From JBGTGT01 sp051439375 (GTDB lineage: Bacteria; Cyanobacteriota; Cyanobacteriia; Cyanobacteriales; Microcystaceae): DNA of 64,000 nt. The DNA lies in the NCBI GenBank assembly GCA_051439375.1, contig JBFRWB010000192.1, positions 1 to 64,000 on the forward strand. The letters run 5' to 3'. The translations under genes were made by a program, and so were the position numbers. Shown here piece by piece: positions 1 to 7,179 of the stretch; the first letter of the stretch is position 1; each line of letters opens with the position of its first letter. The notes below the pieces were generated by a model, which saw only the letters and a program-made list of their open reading frames with translations, was not told the DNA's origin and did no database searches.

Positions 1-1792
1 GGGCTTCAAATAATTCCCAAGAAGGCATGGAAACCATGCGAACTTTGTAGCCTTCTGCCCGTAATTTGTCAACTGCTTCCACACAAAGGGGAACTTCTCC
101 ACCGGTGCTAATAACCAGTAAATCTAATTCTTCGGGCACAGCGCTGCAACTGAGGACATAAGCGCCTTTTTCTACCCCTTCAATAGAACTTCCTGCTAAA
201 TTAGGCAATCCTTGACGAGATAAAGCGAGTAATGTGGGAGTGTGACGGTTCTCAATGGCTACTTTATAAGCCCCAGAGGTTTCATTACCATCCGCAGGAC
301 GAATCACAGTTAACTGAGGAATAGCCCGTAAAGAAGCAATTTGCTCAACAGGTTGGTGAGTCGGTCCATCTTCCCCTAATGCAACAGAATCATGGGTCAT
401 TACCCAAATACATCCCGCTTCTGATAAAGCAGACAGACGAATAGCATTGCGCATATAGTCGGTGAAAATGAGGAAGGTTGCACCGTAGGGAATTAAACCA
501 GAGCCATGTAAAGCCATAGCATTACAAATTGCTCCCATTGCGTGTTCACGCACCCCAAAGTGAACGTTACGGTTTTCGTATTGTCCTTTTTGGAATTCTC
601 CACTGCACTCGATTTCTGTGTAGTTAGAGTGGGTTAAATCCGCAGAACCGCCGATTAATTCAGGAAGCACAGGTGCAAGGGCATTTAAGCAGATTTCTGA
701 ATGCTTACGGCTTGCCAGTGCTTTATCTTCGGGGGTATAGGTGGGAAGTGCATCCGCCCAACCTTCAGGTAATTTACCACTAACCATGCGCTCAAAAGTG
801 GCTGCTTCTTCAGGATATTTGGTTTTGTAGGTTGCCCAAAGTTGTTCCCATTCTGCTTCGTAACTTGCGCCTCGTTCAACCGCTTTACGAGTATGATCTA
901 AAGCTTCTTTAGGAACATCAAAAGGTTCGTAATCCCAACCTAAATTCTTACGGGTAGCTTCAACTTCGCTACCGCCTAATGCAGCCCCGTGAACCCCTGC
1001 GGTATCGGCTTTAGCAGGAGAACCATAACCAATGGTAGTGGTAATTTTGATCATAGAAGGCTTATCAGTAACCGCTTTAGCCGCTTCAATAGCTTTAGCA
1101 ATACTTTCTAAGTCTGTATTACCATTTTCTACGTGCTGAACGTGCCAACCATAGGCTTCAAACCGTTTCATTACATCTTCGGTGAAGGCAATATCAGTAT
1201 GACCATCGATGGAAATATGATTATCATCGTAAAGGGCGATTAATTTGCCTAAACCCCAGTGTCCTGCTAAAGAACAAGCTTCACCCGAAATCCCTTCCAT
1301 ATTACAGCCATCCCCTAAGATGACGTAGGTGTAATGGTCAATTAGTTTAGCATCAGGTTTGTTGAAAACGGAGGCTAAATGGGCTTCTGCTGCGGCTAAA
1401 CCCACACCATTGGCAATTCCTTGACCCAAGGGACCAGTGGTAACTTCTACCCCTTCTGTGATGTGATTTTCAGGGTGTCCGGGGGCTTTTGAGTCCCACT
1501 GACGGAAGTTTTTAATATCATCAAGACTGGGGTTATCATATCCAGCTAAGTACATGAGAGCGTACTGTAACATACAGCCATGACCGGCGGAGAGGACAAA
1601 GCGATCGCGGTTAATCCATTTAGGGTTTTTGGGGTTAAACCGCATGAATTTGTCCCAAAGCACGAAGGCCATGGGAGCAGCCCCCATAGGTAAGCCGGGG
1701 TGACCAGATTTGGCTTTTTCGACGGCATCAATCGCTAAAAAGCGGATAGAATTAACGCAAAGTTCTTCTACTGACTGGCTGGCAACGACCAT
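1..1792 (-). CDS. tkt: Transketolase, 5' part (3' end outside window)
   Basis: Thiamine-diphosphate enzyme that moves two-carbon units between sugar phosphates in the Calvin cycle and pentose phosphate pathway. The ATG at 1790-1792 opens a frame of 597 codons that runs off the left edge, so roughly the last 70 residues of a normal ~670-residue enzyme are missing from the window. Visible signatures are GHPGLPMG at residues 30-37, the cofactor-binding GDGCNMEG from residue 160, YDDNHISIDG after it, and the pyrimidine-binding domain with FGVREHAMG and GEDGPTHQPVEQ. In many cyanobacteria tkt follows acpP-fabF; here it has the same strand but lies 3.1 kb beyond fabF, with accessory genes between. 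Identification is near certain. Confidence 0.97.
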   Translation of the reverse strand, partial: MVVASQSVEELCVNSIRFLAIDAVEKAKSGHPGLPMGAAPMAFVLWDKFMRFNPKNPKWINRDRFVLSAGHGCMLQYALMYLAGYDNPSLDDIKNFRQWDSKAPGHPENHITEGVEVTTGPLGQGIANGVGLAAAEAHLASVFNKPDAKLIDHYTYVILGDGCNMEGISGEACSLAGHWGLGKLIALYDDNHISIDGHTDIAFTEDVMKRFEAYGWHVQHVENGNTDLESIAKAIEAAKAVTDKPSMIKITTTIGYGSPAKADTAGVHGAALGGSEVEATRKNLGWDYEPFDVPKEALDHTRKAVERGASYEAEWEQLWATYKTKYPEEAATFERMVSGKLPEGWADALPTYTPEDKALASRKHSEICLNALAPVLPELIGGSADLTHSNYTEIECSGEFQKGQYENRNVHFGVREHAMGAICNAMALHGSGLIPYGATFLIFTDYMRNAIRLSALSEAGCIWVMTHDSVALGEDGPTHQPVEQIASLRAIPQLTVIRPADGNETSGAYKVAIENRHTPTLLALSRQGLPNLAGSSIEGVEKGAYVLSCSAVPEELDLLVISTGGEVPLCVEAVDKLRAEGYKVRMVSMPSWELFEA

Positions 1793-2382
1793 AATGATTC
1801 TAGGTAATAAACGACAATATTTTTAAGTAATCTTGTAGGGAACGGACGAGTCTAGTGCTACGCAAAGCGTCAAAAGGCAAAAGGTAAAAGGCAAAAGTCA
1901 ATCATTAAGCCTAGATAGGCTTCAGAGATTCTAATGTCAAACACCTCAATGCGTAGAGCTATAATCCCTTAAATAAACCTTAAGCTTGAACTAAGGTTCG
2001 TCTATATCATCCCATTGTTCGGTATGGATGAAAAGCGATTGCTTTATTTTGATGAAGAGTGTGGGGCGAGGGGAGTGATGGGGTGATGGGGTAATTGGGT
2101 GATTGGGTGATGGGTAGTTGGGGGAGAGTTGTTATCAATTATGGAAACCAAGTTATCATTTGAATCTGGATTTTCTTAAATAATTAATTATTAATAATGA
2201 ATGATAAAAAAGGATTAATTGTTTTTATTAGAGTTTATCAGAAAAAGAGGATTTTAGCTAGATCATGATACTTAAGCTAGAGAATTAAAGGATTATTTAA
2301 AATAAAAGGTTAGTCTATAAAGATATTGATTGTCCTTTCTTTGGTCTTTTTTATATTGTTATGAATTATTTTATTACAGCAG
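1793..2382. other. Intergenic region upstream of tkt
   Basis: No convincing gene is seen. It contains two low-complexity tracts: purine-rich CAAAAGG-type repeats near 1868-1901, and GTGATGGG/GATTGGGT-type short tandem repeats near 2070-2125. The rest is AT-rich. The tkt promoter should lie in the first 150 bases on the minus strand, but I do not see a clear -35/-10 pair. Confidence 0.5.
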
Positions 2383-2667
2383 ATGATAAATAATTGCTCG
2401 GCAGTTATGAATGATTGCTCGATGGTTATGAGCGATTGCTCGATGGTTATGAGCGATTGCTCGGTGGTTATGAATGATTGCTCGGTGGTTATGAATGATT
2501 GCTCGGTGGTTATGAATGATTGCTCGGTGGTTATGAATGATTGCTCGATGGTTATGAATGGTTGCTGGATGCTTATCTATGATTGCTCGGCGGTTATGAG
2601 TGATTGCTGGCTTGAAACCCTATATATAGCAAAGAATGGGGAATTAAGGTATGAGACATTATACTAA
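2383..2667 (+). CDS. Possible Cys-containing heptapeptide-repeat ORF (21-bp tandem repeat)
   Basis: The frame of 94 codons is almost entirely a tandem repeat of 21 bp. About 12 units run from 2386 to 2637, each coding a variant of MNDCSVV, with one cysteine per heptad; four central units are identical at protein level. The last units degenerate (MNGCWML, IYDCSAV, MSDCWLE) and a short non-repeat tail follows. No Shine-Dalgarno, signal peptide or known domain is visible. The units also start with ATG, so initiation could occur at several of them. It may be a real small protein or simply a DNA minisatellite that happens to be open. I cannot assign a function. Confidence 0.35.
   Translation: MINNCSAVMNDCSMVMSDCSMVMSDCSVVMNDCSVVMNDCSVVMNDCSVVMNDCSMVMNGCWMLIYDCSAVMSDCWLETLYIAKNGELRYETLY
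2386..2637 (+). repeat. 21-bp tandem repeat (about 12 copies)
   Basis: Direct repeats of ATGAATGATTGCTCGGTGGTT with variation in two or three positions. Repeat length is exactly seven codons, so the reading frame survives copy-number change. Confidence 0.85.
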
Positions 2668-2840
2668 ACCCGCCTTGAAATTAATTTCAAGGAACCAATA
2701 AAAGTGCGTTCAATAAATTGAACTAGGAACCATAGCGTAAAGAGTTATGTTGTGCTTTGAGTTATCTTTAGATAACGATACATATCAGCCAATAGCAATT
2801 TATTGCAGGGCGGTCTAGGCTATTATCTACTATTTTCCTC

Positions 2841-2878
2841 AGAAAATCTGAGAAAGTTTTTTAGAAAATCTTAGATAA
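2841..2878 (+). repeat. Dispersed ~40-bp repeat, copy 1
   Basis: Contains AGAAAATCTGAGAAAG followed by AGAAAATCTTAGATAA. Nearly the same order and spacing occurs at 34235-34272. The AGAAAATCT core is itself repeated within the unit. Confidence 0.6.
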
Positions 2879-3055
2879 TATTTCACCATCTAACCTGCTT
2901 AAGAAGAAAACACCATAAGTTAACACTCATCCCTTAGAGAGTTTTCGATTCATGTAAGCTTTATCCTCGTTCTCAACCCTTCACATCTTTCAGCCTATCC
3001 CTTAAGAAATTTAATAACGTAATTCTGCAAAAAAACAGCAATTACTTGACAAATC

Positions 3056-3083
3056 CAAAGGGGGGGGTAGATTAAGAAAGTTT
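3056..3083 (+). promoter_or_regulatory. Putative sigma-70-type promoter of PEP-CTERM gene
   Basis: TTGACA at 3056-3061 and TAGATT at 3078-3083, spaced by 16 bases that include a run of nine G. Predicted transcript start is near 3090, just before the first ATG codons of the gene. Confidence 0.4.
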
Positions 3084-3176
3084 ATCTAAATAAACCGATT
3101 GATGGCAAGAACTAGGCGTTATTTTGCTTTTATTTTGCTCATTCAATTTTGCTTAATTTACCCAAACTTTAATCCT

Positions 3177-3707
3177 ATGAAAACCTTAGCAACAACCCTA
3201 CTCACCAGTACCGTTATTGGTTTCGGTATCCTCGAAGCGACGCCTTCTTTGGCAGCGTCTTTTGATTTCAGTTATACCTTTGGAACGGGAAATGTCCTAA
3301 CCGGGACAATTGATGGAGATGTCAACGGTGATTTAGTGGAAAATCTCTCTAATGTGGTGGCTACTATTGACGGGGTATCTGTTCCTACGGATCTACTTGA
3401 TAGTGAATCAAATCAAGTGGATACGACCGGTTTACCCCCTGTTATCTCCTTTAGTGGGGCGAAAATGGACATTGTTGTAGGAAATAACGATTTAAGTCAA
3501 GGTTTCAGATTAGACATTGGTACATTCAATGAAGCAGCTTTTGGCTTAGGAGGCGTGACTCCTAATTTCACAAGTGAAACCTTTAACGCATCCAATTGGA
3601 CATTAACCCCACAGGATACCCAAACCACTCCTGAACCTAGCACCATTTTAGGCTTATTAGCAGTGGGTTCTATCGGTGCATTAACCCGTAAAGGTAAAAA
3701 AAGCTAA
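3177..3707 (+). CDS. PEP-CTERM sorted exported protein
   Basis: A 176-residue secreted protein if started at the ATG at 3177, which begins a good signal peptide (MKTLATTLLTSTVIGFGILE, cleavage expected near SLAAS). The frame is open upstream with ATGs at 3099 and 3102, which would add a second hydrophobic stretch; I prefer 3177 although the likely promoter at 3056-3083 also allows the longer forms. The C-terminus has the PEP-CTERM sorting signal: TPEPSTILGLL, a short membrane segment, then basic RKGKKS. Such tails are processed by exosortase systems linked to exopolysaccharide. The middle is a beta-rich, Asp/Thr/Asn-rich domain I do not recognise. Its 3' flank is duplicated 1.07 kb downstream (see findings). 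Confidence 0.85.
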   Translation: MKTLATTLLTSTVIGFGILEATPSLAASFDFSYTFGTGNVLTGTIDGDVNGDLVENLSNVVATIDGVSVPTDLLDSESNQVDTTGLPPVISFSGAKMDIVVGNNDLSQGFRLDIGTFNEAAFGLGGVTPNFTSETFNASNWTLTPQDTQTTPEPSTILGLLAVGSIGALTRKGKKS

Positions 3708-3846
3708 TGTCTGAATCAAGATTTACTGGATTCAAGGATTTTCAGGATTCATTGAATGCTAATAATGAATGTCGCTGTTTCTTTTTAATATTGAATTGAA
3801 GGGTAGCGATAGATATGAGGAAGGTTTTAAGAGCCTTCCTTTTATT
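3708..3846 (+). repeat. Duplicated 3' flank, copy A (ends in terminator)
   Basis: This block of ~139 bases directly after the PEP-CTERM stop is clearly similar along its whole length to 4778-4917. Shared landmarks in order are TGTCTGAATCAA, GATTTTCAGGATTCA, GCCGCTGTTTCTT or its GTCGCTG variant, and a terminator hairpin. Confidence 0.8.
3820..3846 (+). terminator. Rho-independent terminator of PEP-CTERM gene
   Basis: GGAAGG, loop TTTTAAGAG, CCTTCC, then a T-rich tail (TTTTATTATT). Confidence 0.75.
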
Positions 3847-3854
3847 ATTAATTA

Positions 3855-3933
3855 CGTCATGGCGAATGTAACGGAGTGGAATGAAGCCATCTTAAGTCTT
3901 CTGAGATTGCTTCGCTATTGCTCGCAATGACAA
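3855..3933 (+). repeat. Dispersed GTCATTGCGAGC-type repeat, copy 1
   Basis: A ~79-base element with GTCATGGCGAAT at one end and TTGCTCGCAATGAC at the other, containing ATGAAGCCATCTTA. An inverted copy lies at 14747-14826. This is a widespread class of bacterial intergenic repeat. Confidence 0.65.
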
Positions 3934-4034
3934 TTAAATTATGAATTATGAATGGGGAAGGGCAGGTTTTGTATTTAGGTTATGGTTAAGATGCGAAAAG
4001 TTATCTGCGCTTACCTACCCCTAAAACTGTTCAC

Positions 4035-4065
4035 TGTTAAGCGAGCAAAATGCTCGCACTCCTAA
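4035..4065. repeat. GCGAGCAAAATGCTCGC palindromic repeat
   Basis: Short palindrome followed by ACTCC. Related versions occur at about 4660-4690 (GCGAGCAATATGCTCG) and 30333-30352 (GTGAGCGAGACGCTCAC followed by ACTCC). Confidence 0.55.
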
Positions 4066-4218
4066 CATTGCTTTCCTAACAGATGGCCAAATGGCTAAGA
4101 TAGCCATTCCTCCTGCGATGTTACGGTGCGCTGATCTGAATAAGACCCACCCCCACCCAGTTTCTCACTCAAATGCTACCATTGAAAAGTTATTATCAGC
4201 CTATCAATCAATATCACG

Positions 4219-4629
4219 ATGACTAATCTTTATGAAACAGATTTTTTGGCATGGACTCAGATGCAAACAAAAGCTTTAAAGGAACAGAATCTTGAAGAAC
4301 TTGATTGGGAGCATCTAAAAGAGGAGATAGAAGACTTGGGAAATGAAAAACTTAACGCTGTCAATAGTTTTTTGAAACGACTAATCGAACACAGACTAAA
4401 ACTTGATTATTCACAAGAAATTTATCCTCGTAACCACTGGCTCAAAGAAGTTGATAATTTTCAAGATGAAATTGAGGATCGACTAACTAAGACACTTTTA
4501 AATAAGCTCGATCTGCCTAAACAGTATCAAAGAGCGAGACGAGTTGTTTTACGAGAATACAAACTAGATATCCCGAAAGAATGTCCTTATACCTTGGAGC
4601 AATTAATGACAAGATATCCCTTGGATTAG
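4219..4629 (+). CDS. DUF29 family protein
   Basis: A 136-residue soluble, highly charged, largely helical protein. It matches the DUF29 family, which is expanded in cyanobacteria, through the opening YETDFLAWTQMQTKAL, the central LDWEHLKEEIEDLGNEK, the LIEHRLKLDY segment and the final YTLEQLM. The function of DUF29 is unknown. It stands alone between two repeat-rich gaps and on the opposite strand to fabF; upstream are the palindromic and GTCATTGCG-type repeats, so it belongs to the accessory island between tkt and fabF. The start is the ATG at 4219; no strong ribosome-binding site is visible. Confidence 0.85.
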   Translation: MTNLYETDFLAWTQMQTKALKEQNLEELDWEHLKEEIEDLGNEKLNAVNSFLKRLIEHRLKLDYSQEIYPRNHWLKEVDNFQDEIEDRLTKTLLNKLDLPKQYQRARRVVLREYKLDIPKECPYTLEQLMTRYPLD

Positions 4630-4777
4630 GAATACCCTCTTTCAAGATTTGGTAAATATAGCGAGCAATATGCTCGTATCCCTAAAATGATTGTCTGTTG
4701 TAGTGAGAGCATCTGGCTCTCTAGTCCTCTTATTATGATTGATAACTGATAACTGTTTTTAATTGAGTAGAAGCCAG

Positions 4778-4917
4778 TGTCTGAATCAACAATGCTCAGG
4801 ATTTAATGATTTTCAGGATTCACTTAATGATAACAATAAATGCCGCTGTTTCTTGTTAATTTTGAAATTCAAGCGTAGTAACAGGTATGAGGAAGGTTTA
4901 AGTGCCTTCCTTTTTTA
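4778..4917 (+). repeat. Duplicated 3' flank, copy B
   Basis: Second copy of the sequence that follows the PEP-CTERM gene (3708-3846). It ends in the same GGAAGG/CCTTCC hairpin with a run of six T (4890-4918). No matching gene lies in front of it. Confidence 0.8.
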
Positions 4918-4920
4918 ATT
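4890..4920 (+). terminator. Orphan plus-strand terminator next to fabF stop
   Basis: GGAAGG, loop TTTAAGTG, CCTTCC, TTTTTT. The T-run is on the plus strand, so it is oriented away from fabF; no plus-strand gene immediately precedes it. Confidence 0.6.
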
Positions 4921-6169
4921 AAACATACTTTTTGAAGGCTAAGGTCACATTATGTCCCCCAAAGCCAAAGGAGTTAGAGAGGGCAACATCAACAGGTAAG
5001 GAACGACTTTTATGGGGAACATAGTCCAAATCACAGGCAGGATCAGGATTATCTAGATTAATTGTTGGTGGTACTTGATCATGTGCGATCGCCATTACTG
5101 TAGCCACTGCTTCAATTCCCCCAGATCCCCCCAAAAGATGCCCTGTCATGGATTTTGTGGAACTAATGGCAATGTTATAAGCACTCTCCCCCAAGGCTTT
5201 TTTAATGGCTTTAGTTTCCGTTACATCATTGGCAGCCGTGCTAGTTCCGTGGGCATTAATATAGCTGACTTGATCAGGGGATAAGTTGCCATCTTTTAAC
5301 GCCAATGCCATCGAACGAGTTGCCCCTTGACCATCGGGAACAGGGGAAGTTATATGATAAGCATCACAGGTCATGGCATAGCCAACGATTTCGCCGTAAA
5401 TCTTCGCTCCTCTGGCTAATGCTTGTTCTAGCTCTTCTAAAATTAAAATTCCTGATCCTTCTCCCATGACAAAACCATCTCGATCTTTATCAAAGGGACG
5501 ACTGGCGTGGGCAGGATCATCGTTACGAGTGGATAAAGCTTTAGCGGAGGCAAATCCAGCGTAGGAAAGCGGTGTGATGGCGGCTTCTGCCCCACCACAG
5601 ATCATTGCTTTGGCATAGCCCCGTTGCACTAGACGGAAGGCATCGCCAATGGCGTTTGATCCCGCCGCACAAGCCGTTACCGTGCAAGTATTTGGTCCCT
5701 TTGCCCCCGTATGAATAGCGGTTAAACCAGCCGCCATGTTAGCAATCATCATGGGAATCATGAAGGGACTACAGCGAGTCGGCCCTTTGGTGAGCAACAC
5801 TTCTTGTTGATCTTCGAGTACCTTGAGTCCGCCTACACCTGTACCGATAATAATGCCAACTTGTTCGGCGTTGAGGTCGTTAATCACTAATTGGGCATCA
5901 GCGATCGCTTGTTTGCTGGCAGCGATGGCAAATTGGGCAAATCGATCCATCCGCTTGGCTTCTTTCCGTTCTAAATAGTTATGGGGATCAAACCCCTTAA
6001 CTTCACCGCCAATGCGACAAGCATGGCGAGAGGCATCAAAAAGAGTAATTTCACCAACGCCATTACGGCCAATGGTCAATCCTTGCCAATAGTCGGAGAG
6101 AGTATTACCAATGGGGGTGACTGCACCTAGCCCTGTAACGACAACACGCTTAAGTTGGGTTTCTGTCAT
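4919..6169 (-). CDS. fabF: 3-oxoacyl-[acyl-carrier-protein] synthase II
   Basis: Condensing enzyme that extends acyl-ACP with malonyl-ACP in type II fatty-acid synthesis. The 416-residue length is normal. The thiolase-fold catalytic set is complete: Cys167 in TACAAGSNA, His307 in NAHGTSTAAND, Lys339 in SSTKSMTGH and His344. The N-terminus RVVVTGLGAVTPIG is typical. It lies 85 bases downstream of acpP on the same strand, so the two probably form an operon. In other cyanobacteria tkt usually follows; here 3 kb of accessory sequence intervenes. The stop codon overlaps the tail of an opposite-strand terminator. Confidence 0.97.
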   Translation of the reverse strand: MTETQLKRVVVTGLGAVTPIGNTLSDYWQGLTIGRNGVGEITLFDASRHACRIGGEVKGFDPHNYLERKEAKRMDRFAQFAIAASKQAIADAQLVINDLNAEQVGIIIGTGVGGLKVLEDQQEVLLTKGPTRCSPFMIPMMIANMAAGLTAIHTGAKGPNTCTVTACAAGSNAIGDAFRLVQRGYAKAMICGGAEAAITPLSYAGFASAKALSTRNDDPAHASRPFDKDRDGFVMGEGSGILILEELEQALARGAKIYGEIVGYAMTCDAYHITSPVPDGQGATRSMALALKDGNLSPDQVSYINAHGTSTAANDVTETKAIKKALGESAYNIAISSTKSMTGHLLGGSGGIEAVATVMAIAHDQVPPTINLDNPDPACDLDYVPHKSRSLPVDVALSNSFGFGGHNVTLAFKKYV

Positions 6170-6254
6170 GATTCTTGCTTTGATGGGGAAGCCTCTTTGC
6201 TTCTAATGGAAAAAGTCAATAAGATAAAGTTACCGAGTTTCTGTAATCAGACGA

Positions 6255-6515
6255 TTAAGCAGTAGTTGTTACTTTTGCGTCGATGTTTTCTACGGCTGCC
6301 CCTACGGTCAGGATCTTTTCTGCCTCTTCATCGGGAATTTCAATATCAAATTCTTCTTCTAAGGCCATGACCAGTTCAACGGTATCAAGGGAGTCGGCCC
6401 CCAAGTCATCTGCGAAATTTGCGTCTGGGGTTACTTTGTCTTCGTCAACCTCAAGCTGCTCGATGACAATTTTTTTGACTGTTGCAAAAATTTCTTCGTT
6501 AAGTTTTTCGCTCAT
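6255..6515 (-). CDS. acpP: Acyl carrier protein
   Basis: Small acidic carrier of fatty-acyl intermediates. It has 86 residues, slightly longer than the usual ~80 because of the C-terminal tail AKVTTTA. The phosphopantetheine site is Ser42 in GADSLDTVEL, within a four-helix acidic protein (EEEFDIEIPDEEAEKI). It is the first gene of the acpP-fabF unit. The leader upstream contains a stable inverted repeat (6580-6608) discussed in the findings. Confidence 0.97.
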   Translation of the reverse strand: MSEKLNEEIFATVKKIVIEQLEVDEDKVTPDANFADDLGADSLDTVELVMALEEEFDIEIPDEEAEKILTVGAAVENIDAKVTTTA

Positions 6516-6865
6516 CTACTTTAACTCTCGAATTAATCCGCAATTTTGCTCTGATTTACTTTTGTAAGAAAGGTCAGAGAGGAAGCAGGGCGGGTTTTAC
6601 CGCTTCCTATAGGACAATGAATTTTGAATTTTTGTCAATACGTTCCATCATATCCATCTGGGGGACACAACACAAGATATGGGGCTTCAGTTTTAGATGT
6701 TTAATAGCTTACGTCGGACTTCTCATTTATTCCACTTTTTTCCACTTCTACATGGAAAAGGGAAAGGTCAAAACTTTTGATATTCCTATCATTTTGGGAC
6801 TGACATCACCCCTACCGCCTCGATATTCTGAAATTGTACAGAGGAAATAAGGGAGCTAACCCACT
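6516..6865. other. Divergent intergenic region acpP / small membrane protein
   Basis: Holds the promoter regions of acpP (minus) and of the 63-aa gene (plus). A hairpin lies at 6580-6608. Open frames of about 75 codons on both strands here lack protein-like character and are not called. Confidence 0.5.
6580..6608 (-). promoter_or_regulatory. Inverted repeat in acpP leader
   Basis: AGGAAGC at 6580-6586 pairs with GCTTCCT at 6602-6608, and an inner GCGG/CCGC pairing is also possible. It lies about 65-95 bases upstream of the acpP start. No T-run follows on the minus strand, so it is more likely a leader structure or operator than a terminator. Confidence 0.4.
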
Positions 6866-7057
6866 ATGTCTCACACCACTACTATCACTGTTGTCCGTAA
6901 CTACTGTGTCCTTGCTGCTACTGTTGCTTTCATGAGTTTGGGAATGACTCATCTGTTTAACAACCCTAACCGTATGGCACAACAGGACAAAATTGATAGC
7001 TATGGTCAGTATATGGGGGCTGGGTTGGTCGCTTATAGCCAAAAAGCGTTACGTTAA
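6866..7057 (+). CDS. Small one-helix membrane protein (63 aa), unknown function
   Basis: I do not recognise the family. The product has a hydrophobic segment at about residues 9-31 (VVRNYCVLAATVAFMSLGM) followed by a polar C-terminal half with the Gly/Tyr-rich stretch IDSYGQYMGAGLVAYS. The gene looks real: GGGAG lies about 12 bases before the ATG, and a strong terminator follows 63 bases after the stop. An opposite-strand frame over the same DNA looks like a shadow. It may be a thylakoid or plasma-membrane micro-protein; that is inference from size and topology only. Confidence 0.65.
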   Translation: MSHTTTITVVRNYCVLAATVAFMSLGMTHLFNNPNRMAQQDKIDSYGQYMGAGLVAYSQKALR

Positions 7058-7120
7058 TCTCTTATATTCTCTGATACCTCACGATTCACATTCTTTAACC
7101 CAAGCTTTCCTCTTGCTTAT

Positions 7121-7147
7121 CCCTGCTTTTTCGGCAGGGTTTTTTTG
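7121..7147 (+). terminator. Terminator of the 63-aa gene
   Basis: CCCTGC, loop TTTTTC, GGCAGGG, followed by seven T. Confidence 0.85.
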
Positions 7148-7179
7148 GAATCTTTTATCCTAAAAATAGGTCAGTAAAG

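Larger units (their letters stand above)
2668..3101. other. Intergenic region upstream of the PEP-CTERM gene
   Basis: AT-rich, no gene recognised. It holds one copy of a dispersed repeat (2841-2878) that recurs near 34235, and a promoter-like pair just before 3102. Confidence 0.5.

Noticed and set aside
6617..6850. 77-codon plus-strand frame in the acpP leader region
   Set aside because: Overlaps the acpP promoter side, no ribosome-binding site, composition not protein-like.
6812..7042. 76-codon minus-strand frame opposite the 63-aa gene
   Set aside because: Shadow of the plus-strand gene, which has a ribosome-binding sequence and a terminator.
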